This document shows positions 48,906 through 50,492 of a stretch of DNA of 50,492 nucleotides, piece after piece. Both the position numbers and the translations under genes were made by a program. Origin of the DNA: Candidatus Kerfeldbacteria bacterium. Lineage in GTDB: Bacteria > Patescibacteriota > Patescibacteriia > UBA9570 > XYC2-FULL-38-9. How positions within the stretch are numbered: the first letter of the stretch is position 1; the number at the start of each line of letters is the position of its first letter. The notes below the pieces were generated by a model that did not search any database, had not been told where the DNA came from, and saw nothing but the letters and a program-made list of their open reading frames with translations. The stretch is from NCBI GenBank assembly GCA_018500015.2, contig JAHBAR020000026.1, positions 1-50,492 on the forward strand. The letters are read 5' to 3'.

Positions 48906-50492
48906 ATGGTTCATCTTAATACGCAATTGAAAAAGGGACTGGTTTTTGCAGCCATTGTTTTTACAGTATGTATTCTTTTTTCGCCTGCCGCTCATGCATC
49001 CACCAGCCTTGCTGAGTTTAAAGCAATGATTAGTGATACTTCTGATGTCAACTATGCTGGCAGTGTGGTCGCTTCTGCAGGCGACGTGAACAATGACGGG
49101 TATGATGATTTTCTTGTTGGAGCTGATGGGAACGATGAAGTTGCCACTAATGCCGGCGCAGTTTACCTTATCTACGGAGAGTCTTCTCAACTCACCTCAG
49201 CCTCTCTCTCCACTGCTATTCAGTTTACTGGTGAGGTTTCGGAAGATTATGCTGGCATTGCATTTTCTACTGCAGGTGATGTGAATAATGATGGCTATGA
49301 CGACATCCTTATTGGAGCTGCGTTTAATGATGACTCTGGTAGTAATGCCGGTGCAGTTTACCTTATCTACGGAGAGTCTTCTCAACTTATATCATCCTCA
49401 CTCTCCACTGCTATTCAATTTACTGGTGAGGCTATAAACGATCGCGCAGGCCTCTCCGTTTCTTCCGCAGGTGATGTGAATAATGATGGCTATGACGACA
49501 TCCTTATTGGAGCTTATTTGAATGATGACTCTGGTAGTAATGCCGGTGCAGTTTACCTTATCTATGGGCAATCCTCTCAACTTACATCATCCTCACTCTC
49601 CACTGCTATTCAGTTTACTGGTGAGGTTGAAGGGGACGTTGCTGGTTATTCGGTCTCTGCTGCTGGTGATGTGAATAATGATGGCTATGACGACATCCTT
49701 ATTGGAGCTTATTTGAATGATGACTCTGGTAGTAATGCCGGTGCAGTTTACCTTATCTACGGAGAGTCTTCTCAACTCACCTCAGCCTCTCTCTCCACCG
49801 CTGTGCAGTTTACCGGTGAGGCCGACGGCGACGCTGCTGGTTATTCTGTCTCCTCTGCAGGTGATGTGAACAATGATGGCTATGACGACATCCTTATTGG
49901 AGCTTATTTGAATGATGATATTATCAGTGGTTTTGGTAATTCGGGCGCAGCCTATCTCATCTATGGCGAATCCTCCCGCCTTGCCTCGGCCTCTCTTTCT
50001 GCTGCTGTGAAGTTTACTGGCGAGGCTATGGAAGACTATGCCGGTATATCAGTCTCTTCCGCAGGTGATGTGAATAATGATGGCTATGACGACATCCTTA
50101 TTGGAGCTTATTTGAATGATGGCTCTGGTACTGATGCCGGTGCAGCCTACCTCATCTATGGGCAATCCTCTCAACTCACCTCAGCCTCCCTTTCTACAGC
50201 AGTACAGTTTACTGGCGAAGCTGCGGGGGACGTTGCTGGTTATTCGGTCTCTGCTGCTGGTGATGTGAATGGTGATGGTTTTGATGATGTATTAATTCGT
50301 GGAGATGTCGGCCAGCAACTATATCTTGGCTACCTCTATATTGACTCCGATGGCGATGGTATGGCAGGTACATCAGGGGTCTTTTCTGGTCTTGACTCTA
50401 ACGACGACGATTATGATAACGATGGTTTAGAATTTGAGAACGATTGTGATGACACAGATGATACAGTAGGCGGTAGGACTACCTACTACGCA
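48906..50492 (+). CDS. Secreted seven-bladed FG-GAP repeat protein, 3' end outside window
   Basis: 529 codons remain open to the window edge, so the gene is partial. A signal peptide (residues 1-31, ending SPAAHA) is followed by seven FG-GAP units, each with the calcium-binding loop DVNNDGYDD or a variant (first DVNNDGYDDFLVGA, last DVNGDGFDDVLI) and the turn GAVYLIYGES. Seven units match a closed integrin-like beta-propeller. The DNA of units 2 to 6 is nearly identical. After the propeller come an RGD tripeptide (near residue 464) and an Asp-rich stretch ending NDCDDTDDTVGG, of the same MopE-like style as the lipoprotein at 566-2317. Probably an adhesive surface protein. Confidence 0.9.
   Translation, partial: MVHLNTQLKKGLVFAAIVFTVCILFSPAAHASTSLAEFKAMISDTSDVNYAGSVVASAGDVNNDGYDDFLVGADGNDEVATNAGAVYLIYGESSQLTSASLSTAIQFTGEVSEDYAGIAFSTAGDVNNDGYDDILIGAAFNDDSGSNAGAVYLIYGESSQLISSSLSTAIQFTGEAINDRAGLSVSSAGDVNNDGYDDILIGAYLNDDSGSNAGAVYLIYGQSSQLTSSSLSTAIQFTGEVEGDVAGYSVSAAGDVNNDGYDDILIGAYLNDDSGSNAGAVYLIYGESSQLTSASLSTAVQFTGEADGDAAGYSVSSAGDVNNDGYDDILIGAYLNDDIISGFGNSGAAYLIYGESSRLASASLSAAVKFTGEAMEDYAGISVSSAGDVNNDGYDDILIGAYLNDGSGTDAGAAYLIYGQSSQLTSASLSTAVQFTGEAAGDVAGYSVSAAGDVNGDGFDDVLIRGDVGQQLYLGYLYIDSDGDGMAGTSGVFSGLDSNDDDYDNDGLEFENDCDDTDDTVGGRTTYYA
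49080..50280 (+). repeat. Seven tandem 195-base coding repeats
   Basis: The word GGTGATGTGAA (first copy GGCGACGTGAA) begins at 49080, 49275, 49470, 49665, 49860, 50064 and 50259, a period of 195 bases (65 codons) with one 204-base interval caused by a nine-base in-frame insertion. Long stretches such as the one encoding NNDGYDDILIGAYLNDD are identical between copies, pointing to recent expansion or gene conversion. Confidence 0.9.

Noticed and set aside
49080-50280. Regular repeats that could suggest a CRISPR-like array
   Set aside because: Repeats are in-frame 195-base protein-coding units encoding FG-GAP blades, with no short repeat-spacer pattern.
1-50492. TGA recoded as glycine, as in some CPR phyla
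   Set aside because: TGA ends mreB, mreC, mreD, tgt and others exactly where homologous proteins end, and conserved glycines use GGN codons.

Overview
The window reads as a chromosomal segment of an ultra-small, reduced bacterium of the Candidate Phyla Radiation (Patescibacteria, Parcubacteria-like; I cannot place it more finely). The grounds are the gene content (a DUF4012 membrane protein, a PEGA-domain protein, an orphan VirD4/TraG-like ATPase, a split transketolase next to a short transaldolase, a shortened ribosomal protein bL9), tightly packed genes nearly all on the plus strand with 1-60 base overlaps, and moderate base composition. TGA ends many genes (mreB, mreC, tgt), so the code is the standard bacterial one and not the TGA=Gly code of Gracilibacteria/Absconditabacteria.

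Layout. 1-565: gene-free leader with a strong orphan promoter, small repeats and a long imperfect inverted repeat. About 365-2480: a strikingly GC-rich island holding one lipoprotein with MopE-type Asp/Cys repeats, unlike everything around it. 2519-3355: a REP-associated (Y1/HUH) transposase on the minus strand between REP-like hairpins. 3467-7707: cell-shape operon mreB-mreC-mreD-PBP2. 7806-14924: NDH-2, pgk, eno, two membrane proteins, rmlB and rmlD. 14911-17146: a PEGA protein diverging from murA. 17091-23020: S41 protease, rplI, pyrG, transaldolase and split transketolase. 23038-33584: envelope genes (degenerate alpha/beta-hydrolase, lgt-like, Ig-type repeat protein), tgt, a methyltransferase, a GT4 glycosyltransferase, a DUF4012 protein and murJ. 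33615-35405: lepA. 35406-35949: non-coding region with a candidate small RNA. 35950-41900: ftsW, murG, a hypothetical protein, the VirD4-like ATPase and lepB. 41909-45732: hisS, a HIT protein and a CSLREA beta-helix surface protein. 45764-48881: a structured leader, then rpsB, tsf, ricT and a TPR protein. 48906 to the end: a secreted seven-repeat FG-GAP protein cut by the window edge.

The genes cover rod-shape and septal peptidoglycan synthesis (mreBCD, PBP2, murA, murG, ftsW, murJ), rhamnose-type sugar synthesis and glycosyl transfer, lower glycolysis plus the non-oxidative pentose phosphate branch, CTP synthesis, translation, and a large set of secreted or anchored proteins, fitting a cell that invests heavily in its surface.

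The most interesting signals are: (1) a self-contained candidate small RNA gene at 35450-35662 with promoter, long hairpin displaying CCUCCU, and intrinsic terminator; (2) a multi-helix leader before rpsB; (3) a recurrent promoter form (TTGnnn, 17 bases, TAnnnT) placed so close to ATG that mRNAs should be leaderless or nearly so; (4) the GC-rich island and the inverted repeat at its left edge; (5) perfect palindromes fused to stop codons; (6) seven near-identical 195-base FG-GAP units. All calls come from reading the sequence; no database search was possible.
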